48,776 nt of DNA from a bacterium. Lineage in GTDB: Bacteria; Patescibacteriota; Patescibacteriia; Patescibacteriales; GWC2-42-12. The number at the start of each line of letters is the position of its first letter. Positions within the stretch are counted from its first letter, which is position 1. The stretch spans positions 1 to 48,776 of the forward strand of contig JAURWF010000032.1 in NCBI GenBank assembly GCA_030655095.1. The letters are read 5' to 3'. The position numbers and the translations under genes were made by a program. Positions 39,501 through 47,108 of the stretch are shown in pieces. The notes under the pieces were generated by a model that saw nothing but the letters and a program-made list of their open reading frames with translations, searched no databases and was not told the DNA's origin.

Positions 39501-42500
39501 TCTACTGGACAAACAATATCTATTGTTTCTAGACAGCTTACGCCAATAGCACAATCATTATCAGTTAAACAAACCGAATTAGCATTAACACCACCGCAAT
39601 GTTTAACTTTTTTCTTATACCAACCCCAACTGTCAGTAGCTTTTCCAGTTATCTGTCTCCAATCACAAACCATATCACCTGGACTTTTAAAATAGCTATC
39701 ACCATTGCCAGCAGTCCATTTTTGACAACCGATAGCATTTGAAGAACATAAAATCTCATTATACTTATCGGGTTTATTTTTCAAATAAACATTACTATAT
39801 AACAAACTAGTGTCATATTGATAAGGTTTGCCCAAAAGTTGGCAACCTTCATCATCAGCGTTACATTGTTTGCTTTTATCAAAAACAACATATTTTATTT
39901 TATCTTCAAGCACAGTAATTTTGCTAGGATCATTATCGTTAAAAACCTCTTTTTTATAATTATCAGAATTTTTAGTGTCTATCATTAATTCACAACCAAC
40001 AGCAGACTCTGCGCACAAATCACTAAAACTACGCAAATTATGAAGAACATTATCACGATCATTATATGCATCGCAACGCAACATAAATTGTGGCGAAATT
40101 GCACCATTCAAATCTCTATCGCAAATATCAGGAGTTTGCCACGAATCTTTAATTAAATAATAATGATCAACAACTTCAGTTAATCTAATATTATCAATAA
40201 AAAAATTACCATTAGCTTTAATAATTAATTTTTCAGAAATATTTGGCTCATGATCTAAATTTGTCAAATTAATTTTATAAGAATTCCAATTATTATTACT
40301 AGACAATATTGCTGTTGCAAAAGTTGAAGTAGCTAGATTATTAGTTAATTCAGCAGTTAATTGAGTAGCTGATCCTTTTTTAATTTCAAAAGACAAAATA
40401 TAGTCCTGCCCAGCAGAAATAGTCTGTCCGATAACAACGCCTGCACTATAATTTCCGACACTTACTGCAAGCGAATGACCAGGAGTAATCGCTGTTTCTG
40501 AAGATTGCTCAACTGTTGTCCCGCTAATACTCATCCAATCTTGTGTAGGATTTGATAAATCTTCAAAATTATTATTTAAAATAAAACGTATATTATTGCC
40601 CGTACTACCAACATATTCTCTGCAACCATTTTGCGAAGCCGAGCAAATCTTTCCTTGTCCAGGGATTGCCATATAAATACAAGCTGATTGGTCATCATCC
40701 CAAGTTCCTTTTCTCTCGCTACAAGTAGAGCTAGAATCATCGCTTAAAGCAGTTTTGCGATAAGGATGACAATCTTCTGAACAACTAATTGTATTATTAA
40801 CTAAATGATAAGAAATTTGCCCTGCACGATTATAAAATTGCCTGCAATCTGGCTGATAACTAGGATTATTAGATAAATATTTATAACTCGCCTCATTACA
40901 AACAACACTATCATTCTCAGTTACTTCGGGATTTTCCCCAGCCTTTTTTAATTTTACTACTCTTAATTGAAAACCTGATTTATCAGATCCCTCCCAACTA
41001 TAAAATTCGGCACATTGACCTGCATCAGGCTTAATGCATCGTCTTAATGCAGAATAATATTCTTTAGCTTCGGCTCCTTTGCCTAATTCATCTAAATTAG
41101 TAAATTCATCACAACCAATAGCTTCGGCTGAACAAGTTTTTGCTGTTTTTGGTATAAAATAAGAATCACTCAAAGAATCAAAAGAAGATTTGCTTTGAAT
41201 AAAAGTATTATAACCGACACAAACATCTGGACAATAATCTTTTGCTCTTACTTGTGCTGGAATCTTTACATTATCTTTAATAGAAGTATATAATTCACAA
41301 CCAACATCTTCAGCTTTACAATCTGTAACATATTTATCACATTCATTTGGATCATTAATTCCATCACAACTTAGATAACCGGGGGCATATTTTTGATAAA
41401 CAATACCATTTTCTCCATAAGAACTATAAGTTGTAGGATCGCCACGTTCTAATTTAATAGTATCAATAATACAAGAAGCTGAATTAATTTTAATTTTTAT
41501 AGTAGTAGAAGAAGCTGGCAAAATATATGAAGTTTCATATGTTTGCCAATCAGTTCCTGCATTTAATGGAACAACGGTTTGATCAGCTAATTGAAAATTA
41601 TTTCCTACAGCACACTCTTTAGCAGCAAAAGACAAGGAAAAAGACTCGCCAACTAATGCATTAACAGTAATATCTTCTTCTAAATTACCTGATAATAAAT
41701 TACCTGATAATTGCAAAGCCTTAGAGCCATCATATCCATCAGTTGTGCTTGCCATTCCATCCCAAATAGTTCCGGCAAAATCTTCTTCAAAACTAGAGTT
41801 AGTTAATAAATTAACACCTAATCCTGTTTTAAGCCTAATAAATTTATGACAACCCTCATTTGTTTGCTCACAAGTTTGAACATCTTTATCTAAATAAATT
41901 TTATTATTAGTAGAAGTACTTACATTAGTGCTATTGCAAGTAAATTTACTAGTAGAAGCATTATAGCTAGCACAATAAGCAAGACAACCAACATTATCAA
42001 CATTGCATTGTCCGTAATTTAAAGTATTTTCCAAATAAGACACTGTCTCGCCAGCTGATCCGCGAAAAGTTTGGCAAGTATTATATTTTGGCTCGCATGT
42101 TTTTACATCATTCCCAAATCTCCATTCTCTTCTTTCTTCTGTGCAATAACCATATATATCGCATTGTCCATTATTTTTTTCTTTAATACAGGATTGTTCA
42201 TCAGCGCAATATTCATCATTACGGGCGATTGTTAATTGTGAGCTAGCACCATCACCAGAAGTTTCCGCAGAAAGTATTTCATTGCCAGACCCTTCTCGTT
42301 TACAATAATTAAGAGGAGCTTTAAGTACCCAATTTGGATCAACTAATCCTCTGCACCAAGTAGCGTCATATCCTTTAAAATCATCGTCTGACGCAAAACA
42401 AGCAACCATCTTTTCCAAAGTATTATTTCTACCAACATCAGTAAGATCGCCAGAAATATCTTTAGAATGATCTTTAATGTATTGACCAGCAACCTCCCAT

Positions 42501-43945
42501 CCAACAGGCAAAATCCTAAACTTACGAAGAATTATCATTGAACGATAAGGAAAACCTTCAAGATAATTTGGCTCAACTCCTGCGCTAGAAAAACCAAAAA
42601 TTCCATCTTTTTTTAAATACGATCCAAGCGCTTCTCCAACTGTTTTTCTTTCAGTAATAGCAAGACTAAATTTATCATCAATAACACAATTTGTTGGTCC
42701 AGCTTTAGTAGGATCGGGACACATTGTTAATTCAGTCAAAATATTATAATCACCTCGTACAGTAAAATTCGGCTCAATCAACCCAGCCAAACGATCTTTA
42801 GCCCCAGAAACCCCTTCATTATACGGCTGCCCAGCGTAGTCATCTAATCCACCCCAATTACCAGGATACTTTTCCGTAGAAGGGCCTTTATCTTCACTAG
42901 CCTTTCTCATTAACTTATTATACGCAGTTATAGCTAACTGATTTATAAAAACATTTGAAGCATCTACCAAAGCATCTCCAGTAAACTGCCCGAATTTTCC
43001 TGCTTGTATTTGTTCAATTTGTTCCTTTTCTGATTTTGCCTGGCCTGGAACGCCTGTTAATCTACCAGCGATATTTCTAGGATCCAACCAACCACTACCT
43101 TCAACTCTATCTTTCGCTTTTGTGTCTTTTAATAAATCTATATTGTCAGCCATTTTTGTCTGCAAAGAAAGTGCTATTCCTAAATCATTAGATTGAGGAT
43201 TAAACATATCCTGAAATTGAGTTAAAAAATCATTTCCACGCATAGCTTCTTCCCAGTTTTTTGTCATCTTCATAAAAGTACAAGCAGGCTTCTTCATTTC
43301 TGGTCTTACTTGATTTCTTAGTCCTAAACCAATTTTCCATTTAACATTAAAATCTGGTTCACACAAATTAAACTTTTTTCCAAAAATCCCTTCTTTACCC
43401 AATTCTTCAATAAAAGTCCCTGCTGCATTATCAGCAATATTTAAATAATACTCCTCCCAATTTTCTGTTATAAACATTGGCTTTTGCCCCTCTCTTCCTG
43501 AGCCAATATATGTTGCCAAATCAAAAGCCATCTGATTAAGCGCGGTAGAAACAGCTTTAGCTAATGTATTCGATCCTCTTTCTTGTACTGTTTTTATTAA
43601 CTTTTCCCACCGCACTTTCCATTTCTCAGCATTCTGTGCCTTTTTAGCTGCTTTTTCAGCCGCTTTTTTCTCTTCTGGAGAAACTGTTTTAATTACAGGC
43701 ATAATTGCTTGTGCAGTAGCATAAGCTTCATCTGTTCCCAAAGAAACATCGGGAAAACCATCACCATCAGCGTCAGTAAATTCTAATGGCGGAGGAATGT
43801 TTGATCCAGCAGCATTAACGATATTACCTATAACGCTAACACTAAAATTTAAAAATAAAAATATTATAAAAAACAATACACACGAGCTTAAAAAATCTTT
43901 ACTTTTTTTACTTCTCTTTTGTTGAATTTTATTTAGGCTTGACAT
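36524..43945 (-). CDS. giant secreted cysteine-repeat protein (2473 aa)
   Basis: A basic N-terminus and a membrane helix or signal (about residues 20-46, ending VNAAGS) precede an alpha-helical region (about 80-560). From about 640 to 1515 there are at least nine copies of C-X5-G-C, for example CNVDNVGC, CEQTNEGC, CKAEDVGC, CSAEAIGC and CNADDEGC, usually followed by an aromatic-containing strand. Between them lie carbohydrate-binding-module-like beta domains starting NSSFEE (about 710), NNNFED (about 1115) and a third near 1950. The C-terminal region has CGDGKVNGEEDCDCG and CGDGAVQTANGEHC motifs resembling DUF4215. It is the first gene of the secretion locus and may be a surface adhesin or secreted substrate. 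Function is unproven. Confidence 0.85.
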   Translation of the reverse strand: MSSLNKIQQKRSKKSKDFLSSCVLFFIIFLFLNFSVSVIGNIVNAAGSNIPPPLEFTDADGDGFPDVSLGTDEAYATAQAIMPVIKTVSPEEKKAAEKAAKKAQNAEKWKVRWEKLIKTVQERGSNTLAKAVSTALNQMAFDLATYIGSGREGQKPMFITENWEEYYLNIADNAAGTFIEELGKEGIFGKKFNLCEPDFNVKWKIGLGLRNQVRPEMKKPACTFMKMTKNWEEAMRGNDFLTQFQDMFNPQSNDLGIALSLQTKMADNIDLLKDTKAKDRVEGSGWLDPRNIAGRLTGVPGQAKSEKEQIEQIQAGKFGQFTGDALVDASNVFINQLAITAYNKLMRKASEDKGPSTEKYPGNWGGLDDYAGQPYNEGVSGAKDRLAGLIEPNFTVRGDYNILTELTMCPDPTKAGPTNCVIDDKFSLAITERKTVGEALGSYLKKDGIFGFSSAGVEPNYLEGFPYRSMIILRKFRILPVGWEVAGQYIKDHSKDISGDLTDVGRNNTLEKMVACFASDDDFKGYDATWCRGLVDPNWVLKAPLNYCKREGSGNEILSAETSGDGASSQLTIARNDEYCADEQSCIKEKNNGQCDIYGYCTEERREWRFGNDVKTCEPKYNTCQTFRGSAGETVSYLENTLNYGQCNVDNVGCLAYCASYNASTSKFTCNSTNVSTSTNNKIYLDKDVQTCEQTNEGCHKFIRLKTGLGVNLLTNSSFEEDFAGTIWDGMASTTDGYDGSKALQLSGNLLSGNLEEDITVNALVGESFSLSFAAKECAVGNNFQLADQTVVPLNAGTDWQTYETSYILPASSTTIKIKINSASCIIDTIKLERGDPTTYSSYGENGIVYQKYAPGYLSCDGINDPNECDKYVTDCKAEDVGCELYTSIKDNVKIPAQVRAKDYCPDVCVGYNTFIQSKSSFDSLSDSYFIPKTAKTCSAEAIGCDEFTNLDELGKGAEAKEYYSALRRCIKPDAGQCAEFYSWEGSDKSGFQLRVVKLKKAGENPEVTENDSVVCNEASYKYLSNNPSYQPDCRQFYNRAGQISYHLVNNTISCSEDCHPYRKTALSDDSSSTCSERKGTWDDDQSACIYMAIPGQGKICSASQNGCREYVGSTGNNIRFILNNNFEDLSNPTQDWMSISGTTVEQSSETAITPGHSLAVSVGNYSAGVVIGQTISAGQDYILSFEIKKGSATQLTAELTNNLATSTFATAILSSNNNWNSYKINLTNLDHEPNISEKLIIKANGNFFIDNIRLTEVVDHYYLIKDSWQTPDICDRDLNGAISPQFMLRCDAYNDRDNVLHNLRSFSDLCAESAVGCELMIDTKNSDNYKKEVFNDNDPSKITVLEDKIKYVVFDKSKQCNADDEGCQLLGKPYQYDTSLLYSNVYLKNKPDKYNEILCSSNAIGCQKWTAGNGDSYFKSPGDMVCDWRQITGKATDSWGWYKKKVKHCGGVNANSVCLTDNDCAIGVSCLETIDIVCPVDTLKTLGTGGASVSQPKDMWAGICPAREAGCTEYIDPISKFSMDIATATVKVEPNTVYIFKNGSINCNINNPIFDTVALQACITRNCSSQINRNNCINYYCSSAGDFMRDNYSNGVIYELINKNNLVAVNSLSATATSSKQFYTSDSVQCILTGTDVELRRAVVGYNLKQNMNAGDCNGMVDFEKGCVLFNERSQNGSSLSNLTFNANITENDGSGKTAEGDVNNNANKLLKVSPDRVCDKWLACETITQVAGVPGGVCEKVGVCNKFNDSGSCSRFISNTVKQNQTATSTITAEAMSNMSGYAKVGWANSSVSFYPNDYYPLGQASAIGLTASVLNGQFESVLYKNTITTDASGTESVIYNTEDPDWPTNWDCGYKGKEADEQTQKNLFKNSNCQILMASTTTSTTVLEKCKEIIKEIINEYKKINEIAQCEIIDDPIESQDEKICFKKDNNGDCYVYAPEGRNFVKLTADNKVSTLTSSVSIPVRYNQEYVLTAYVNTQRMNRGQAKIKIEEYKLIAIASSTTEELISSSTVISVDSSKPWTLEIGKIGGKAFKTQASTTKIKVILTASDNALGDYYFDDVKIRPVLESANYGVTNYGVNGKWYTPQSCRLYPKNDSLSCAYNDDSGMRYKGWYGHCLEYDRSPGDPDVCLLWWSAPPETSRVSEWCGDGKVNGEEDCDCGSNNGDKCNGIDTKISTGSNRLDQYSCNKCYWDDGWCGDGAVQTANGEHCDWNEKDMINPILNQQSCWKKATEFNHDGYTDYLHGSLGCNNHSNISSSTSESYKQCEFNKSGCSDNLVRPVVTAVQHRRKQCADAGGVVWAHASGVSPADNAGWQVTNDAGEIITDRVGNSTTLNGTEYPTVYFCRLPGGDCNSNGRTEWNKYGDWSTTQKVAEHRMGSGSKIESNCSEWKEDGYQCLGKDGVRNFGGDDRGNSYGWVSCNVLDHNFMNKKQESCTARHRWDKDGDGGSKDCNTSAKCSAIATITEIGCY

Positions 43946-43967
43946 ATTTATAATAATATAGTAAGAT
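43939..43967 (+). promoter_or_regulatory. strong promoter of the 44018 gene, overlapping the giant gene's start codon
   Basis: TTGACA (43939-43944) and TAAGAT (43962-43967) are 17 nt apart on the plus strand. The -35 box covers the ATG of the divergent giant gene. Confidence 0.75.
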
Positions 43968-43972
43968 GTTAT

Positions 43973-43992
43973 TTGTAAAATTTATTTTACAA
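43973..43992 (+). other. leader hairpin of the 44018 gene
   Basis: TTGTAAAA and TTTTACAA form a perfect 8-bp stem with a 4-nt loop near the transcript 5' end, 15 nt before the Shine-Dalgarno site GGAGGT (44007-44012). Confidence 0.5.
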
Positions 43993-44017
43993 TAGTTTAG
44001 TAAGTCGGAGGTGCGTT

Positions 44018-44554
44018 ATGTTTAGATGTTTGTTTGTTTGTATTTGTTTTTGTATTTTCTTGAGCGAAGCTAAGATCGTGTCTGCGGACGACACAATCCT
44101 GGGGGCACTCATCGATCTAGCGATGTGTCCGAAGGAGGAAATACCAAAAATCTTAAACGCGCGGTTTGAGATAGAAGAGATTTTACAGGGAAAAAAAATC
44201 CCTTGTAAAAAAGTAACTCTACAGAAAGAAAGGCTGCAAATTGTCGTTGGGCAAAATGAGTTCTGTTTTTACTGGGGAGAAAAGAATCCCAAAAAAAACA
44301 GCGTTTTTTTGCTAAGAATCAACAACAGCCCGACAAGATGCATTTGGGGGGAAGACGAAAAGGACTGGAATGATTACAAACTTTTCTTGAAGATGGATAA
44401 CGAGCAAAAAGAGGTTTTTCTTCGTGCATATTTCGAGAAATATGCAAAGATCAAAATTCCTTATCCAAACCCAGCACCTCCTTGTCCATGGACAGTACCA
44501 GCCACTACAACGACGACCAGCACATCTGGTCAACCAGCGATCCACGGCCAATAA
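44018..44554 (+). CDS. secreted hypothetical protein of an SD-led cassette (178 aa)
   Basis: The start has a strong Shine-Dalgarno site (CGGAGGTGCGTTATG). The product has a cysteine-rich signal peptide (about residues 1-24), then a compact beta-strand-rich domain (ARFEIEEILQGKKIPCKKV, LQIVVGQNEFCFYWGE, NSVFLLRINNSPTRCIWG) and a Pro/Thr-rich tail. The pattern is reminiscent of small secreted proteins with a TIMP-like or OB-like fold, but I do not recognise a family. Its G+C content and codon use look higher than its neighbours'. It has its own promoter, leader hairpin and intrinsic terminator, unlike the surrounding operon on the other strand. Confidence 0.82.
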   Translation: MFRCLFVCICFCIFLSEAKIVSADDTILGALIDLAMCPKEEIPKILNARFEIEEILQGKKIPCKKVTLQKERLQIVVGQNEFCFYWGEKNPKKNSVFLLRINNSPTRCIWGEDEKDWNDYKLFLKMDNEQKEVFLRAYFEKYAKIKIPYPNPAPPCPWTVPATTTTTSTSGQPAIHGQ

Positions 44555-44593
44555 AAGGCCTGGATTGCAAAAAAAAATTTAAAAAGTGCATGT

Positions 44594-44629
44594 AAGCCCC
44601 CTCTGTTACATTGGGGGCTTCTTTTTTTT
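44594..44629 (+). terminator. intrinsic terminator of the 44018 gene
   Basis: AAGCCCCC (44594-44601) pairs with GGGGGCTT (44613-44620) and is followed by CTTTTTTTT. This is a textbook terminator. Confidence 0.92.
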
Positions 44630-44725
44630 GTCTGAACCACTGAAAGTTTCTGAAAAGCTCTGAAAATACTGAAAATTGCAAATACAATTATCTGAACCAC
44701 TGAAAGTTTCAGTGACTCAGATAAT
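44630..44725. repeat. CTGA-phased dispersed repeats between convergent gene ends
   Basis: A unit starting TCTGAACCACTGAAAG directly follows the 44018 terminator on the plus strand. A second palindromic unit abuts the TAG stop (44726) of the ORF6N gene on the minus strand. So each gene end carries a copy in its own orientation. Confidence 0.85.
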
Positions 44726-45259
44726 CTAATTACACTTAAATCCAATTTCCTCTTTTTCTTTATAATCTTTTTTATCATCAACTAATCTATCAATAATATT
44801 CATAATCTCACTTATTCTTATATCAAACTTTTTTTCTATCTCCGCTATTTTCATCGCCAACCCTTCGTATGTTGAAACAAACTTTCTAATATTCACAAAA
44901 GTTCTCATTATCGCAATATTAATATCAATAGCTCTTTTACTCTTTAACACCGATGACAACATAGCTACACCCTGTTCAGTAAAAACATAAGGGCAACTTG
45001 ATGAATGTTTTAATATTGCAAACCGGTCACAATTTGTGACCAGTACATTAGTTTCAATTTTATTTAACCGAAACATAAAATCATCAGGAAATCTTTCAAT
45101 ATTTCTTTTTACTGCTTGATTTAAAACCTTAGTCTCAACTCCATAAAGCACTGCCAAATCACGATCAATCATTACTTTTTGTCCACGAATATATAAAATC
45201 TTATTTTCAATAATATCAACTGAAATCAAATTTTTTACTACTTCTATTTTTTTACTCAT
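44726..45259 (-). CDS. ORF6N domain-containing DNA-binding protein
   Basis: The N-terminal ORF6N domain (about residues 12-100) shows RGQKVMIDRDLAVLYGVETK, then VLNQAVKRNIERFPDDFMF, and later YVFTEQGVAMLSSVLKS with AIDINIAIMRTFV. Such proteins occur in phages and as common CPR regulators of unknown target. The C-terminal 40 residues form a coiled coil (MKIAEIEKKFDIRISEIMNI). Its ATG overlaps the stop of the short upstream gene (ATGA), so it is translationally coupled to it. Confidence 0.9.
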   Translation of the reverse strand: MSKKIEVVKNLISVDIIENKILYIRGQKVMIDRDLAVLYGVETKVLNQAVKRNIERFPDDFMFRLNKIETNVLVTNCDRFAILKHSSSCPYVFTEQGVAMLSSVLKSKRAIDINIAIMRTFVNIRKFVSTYEGLAMKIAEIEKKFDIRISEIMNIIDRLVDDKKDYKEKEEIGFKCN

Positions 45260-45405
45260 TTTTTTGATTTTACTAACTTATTTATTATTTCAAATATCTT
45301 AACAATACTTTTATCATACTTTTTCTCCATTTGCATTATTTTTTTTGCTAATTTATCATATAACCTCTTATTTTCAATTTTCTCTAAAAGAATTATATTT
45401 TGCAT
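45256..45405 (-). CDS. short ORF resembling the C-terminal coiled coil of the ORF6N protein
   Basis: This 49-residue frame (from the ATG at 45405; a longer frame starts at 45468 inside a repeat) ends LAKKIMQMEKKYDKSIVKIF and continues EIINKLVKSKK. It matches the pattern of the ORF6N protein's tail (LAMKIAEIEKKFDIRISEIM, then NIIDRLVDDKK). It is probably the leftover 3' end of a duplicated ORF6N gene, kept in frame and overlapping the next start codon by ATGA. It may be a true coupled small gene. Confidence 0.5.
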   Translation of the reverse strand: MQNIILLEKIENKRLYDKLAKKIMQMEKKYDKSIVKIFEIINKLVKSKK

Positions 45406-45448
45406 ATTTTTTAATTTAAGATTATATTTGAAATTATATTTGTAATTT

Positions 45449-45523
45449 TCAGTATTTTCAGAGCCCATCAGAAACTATCAGTGGTTCAGACAACTTTTCA
45501 GAAACTTTCAGTGGTTCAGACAA
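45449..45523. repeat. two CTGA-phased dispersed repeats after the 45524 gene stop
   Basis: The units read TTGTCTGAACCACTGAA on the minus strand and begin at the TAG stop of the 45524 gene. Confidence 0.85.
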
Positions 45524-46162
45524 CTATTGTGAAGAACTATTTAATGTTTCTTCATAACTATCTAATAAATCCTTATCACTAATTTTATCCAAAACTTCTT
45601 TTTGCATACCTTGCTGAAGTAATAGTTGTCGCAAAGTCGCAACATCTGGCTGTCCGCTTGCGGGAGCAACAACATTACCAATATTTGAATTAGGCGCAAC
45701 AACTGGTTGAGTGCCAATAACTGCATTAACATTATTAATATCTGAATTAATTGTAGTAGTTGCTTGTTGATTAATTTGATCAACGTTGCAATCACGACCA
45801 GCTGGACAATTAGGATCTTTACCACTATCAACTTCCTGCTTGTCAGAAAATCCATCGCTATCACTATCTTCTAAATATGGAGAAGTCTTGTATAAATTAA
45901 GCTCATCCCAATCAGATAAACCATCTTTATCACTATCTTTAGTTTTTAAAATTTCATCACTATTTTCTGTCGTAATATTATTTAGCTGATTTTGACCATC
46001 TCCTTTATAAGCAAATGGACTACTAATACTATTTTTCAATTGAATAGTCCAAGCAACTAAAACAAAAACACCAAAAACAACCAAAATTCCCGCAGCAATT
46101 TTGTGTTTTCTGCCTAGCGGTTGCTGTTCTTGTTGTCCAATTTGAAAATTATTATTTTCCAT
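45524..46162 (-). CDS. membrane-anchored protein with calcium-loop (EF-hand/TSP3-like) motif
   Basis: The 212-residue protein has a short cytoplasmic N-terminus and one membrane helix (about residues 24-42). Two aspartate loops follow (DSDKDGLSDWDELNLY and DSDSDGFSDKQEVDSG, about 78-112), with a small CPAGRDC cysteine pair. A Thr/Asn-rich linker leads to a helical C-terminus (about 172-212). The outer part probably binds calcium and extends from the cell surface. This is the third protein of this design in the window. It may belong to the end of the rsmA transcript; a low-complexity spacer (46163-46215) precedes its start. Confidence 0.78.
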   Translation of the reverse strand: MENNNFQIGQQEQQPLGRKHKIAAGILVVFGVFVLVAWTIQLKNSISSPFAYKGDGQNQLNNITTENSDEILKTKDSDKDGLSDWDELNLYKTSPYLEDSDSDGFSDKQEVDSGKDPNCPAGRDCNVDQINQQATTTINSDINNVNAVIGTQPVVAPNSNIGNVVAPASGQPDVATLRQLLLQQGMQKEVLDKISDKDLLDSYEETLNSSSQ

Positions 46163-46215
46163 AATAACTAATAACCTAAAAAGCTAAAAACCTAAAAAGC
46201 TAACAAGCTAACTAT
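46163..46215. repeat. AACCTAAAAAGCTA repeat spacer
   Basis: Three to four iterated CTAAAAAGCTAA words lie between the rsmA stop and the next start on the minus strand. They are related to 7677-7755 and 27977-28068. Confidence 0.7.
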
Positions 46216-46226
46216 ACCACTTTTCA

Positions 46227-47096
46227 TCAAAATTCTCCAAACAATTTTATCCAATTATTAACACTCAAATTCTCAGCTCTTATTTTAACATCTAGTCCAA
46301 TATTTTTCAACTTATTTTCAACTTCATTCGGCTCAATCTTATATCCATTTGCTAAATTATTTTTCAACATTTTTCTTTTTGAACTAAACCCAATTTTTAC
46401 TAATCTAAAAAAATCTTTTTCTCTTTCCGATTCACCTAATAAAACAGAATCAGAATTATTAGGAACAATTTTAATTATCGCAGAATCTACTGCTGGCTTT
46501 GGCCAAAAATTATCAGCAGGTACTATTTTAATAATTTCAGGTTGAGCATAAAATTGAACTGACACAGCCAAAATACTCATTTTAGGTGGCTTAGCAACAA
46601 CTCTTTCTGCCACTTCTTTTTGCAACATCAAAACCACTAATTCAGGCTTTATCTCTACTTCTAAAAATTTTCTTAAAAAAATAGAAGTTATATTAAAAGG
46701 CAAATTTGCAACAATTTTAAACTTTAAATTTTGTTTATCATTCAAAAATAAAATTTTATGATCATTTAAAAACTGAGAAATTGAAAATTCCAAAATATTT
46801 TTATTTATTACTTCAACATTTTTAACTCCTTGCGCTATTAAACCAATATGTAAAATCTCTGCCAACTTATCATCAAGTTCTACTGCGATTACCTGCTTAA
46901 CTTTGCTAGCTAATTTAGCTGTTAAAAATCCTAAACCAGGGCCAACTTCTAATACAATATCATCTGGCTTTAAATCAGCGTTTGCAATAATTTCATCATA
47001 AATTTCTTCTTTAATTAAAAAATTCTGCCCCTTTGAACGGGCAGGCTTTATTTCATACAAATTACATAAATTTCTAGTCTGTTGCAATAAATCCAT
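46227..47096 (-). CDS. rsmA: 16S rRNA dimethyladenosine transferase
   Basis: The enzyme (KsgA) dimethylates two adjacent adenines near the 3' end of 16S rRNA using S-adenosylmethionine. Motifs seen are KGQNFLIKEEI near the N-terminus, motif I VLEVGPGLGFLT, motif II VIAVELDDKL, and catalytic NLPF (motif IV, usually NLPY) at about residue 124. The small C-terminal helical domain includes FSSKRKMLKNNL. Length 289 is slightly above average. It starts 12 nt after the sensor gene, so it is in the same operon as the Cache-HAMP and BMP genes. Confidence 0.96.
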   Translation of the reverse strand: MDLLQQTRNLCNLYEIKPARSKGQNFLIKEEIYDEIIANADLKPDDIVLEVGPGLGFLTAKLASKVKQVIAVELDDKLAEILHIGLIAQGVKNVEVINKNILEFSISQFLNDHKILFLNDKQNLKFKIVANLPFNITSIFLRKFLEVEIKPELVVLMLQKEVAERVVAKPPKMSILAVSVQFYAQPEIIKIVPADNFWPKPAVDSAIIKIVPNNSDSVLLGESEREKDFFRLVKIGFSSKRKMLKNNLANGYKIEPNEVENKLKNIGLDVKIRAENLSVNNWIKLFGEF

Positions 47097-47108
47097 AAGT
47101 AACTATTA

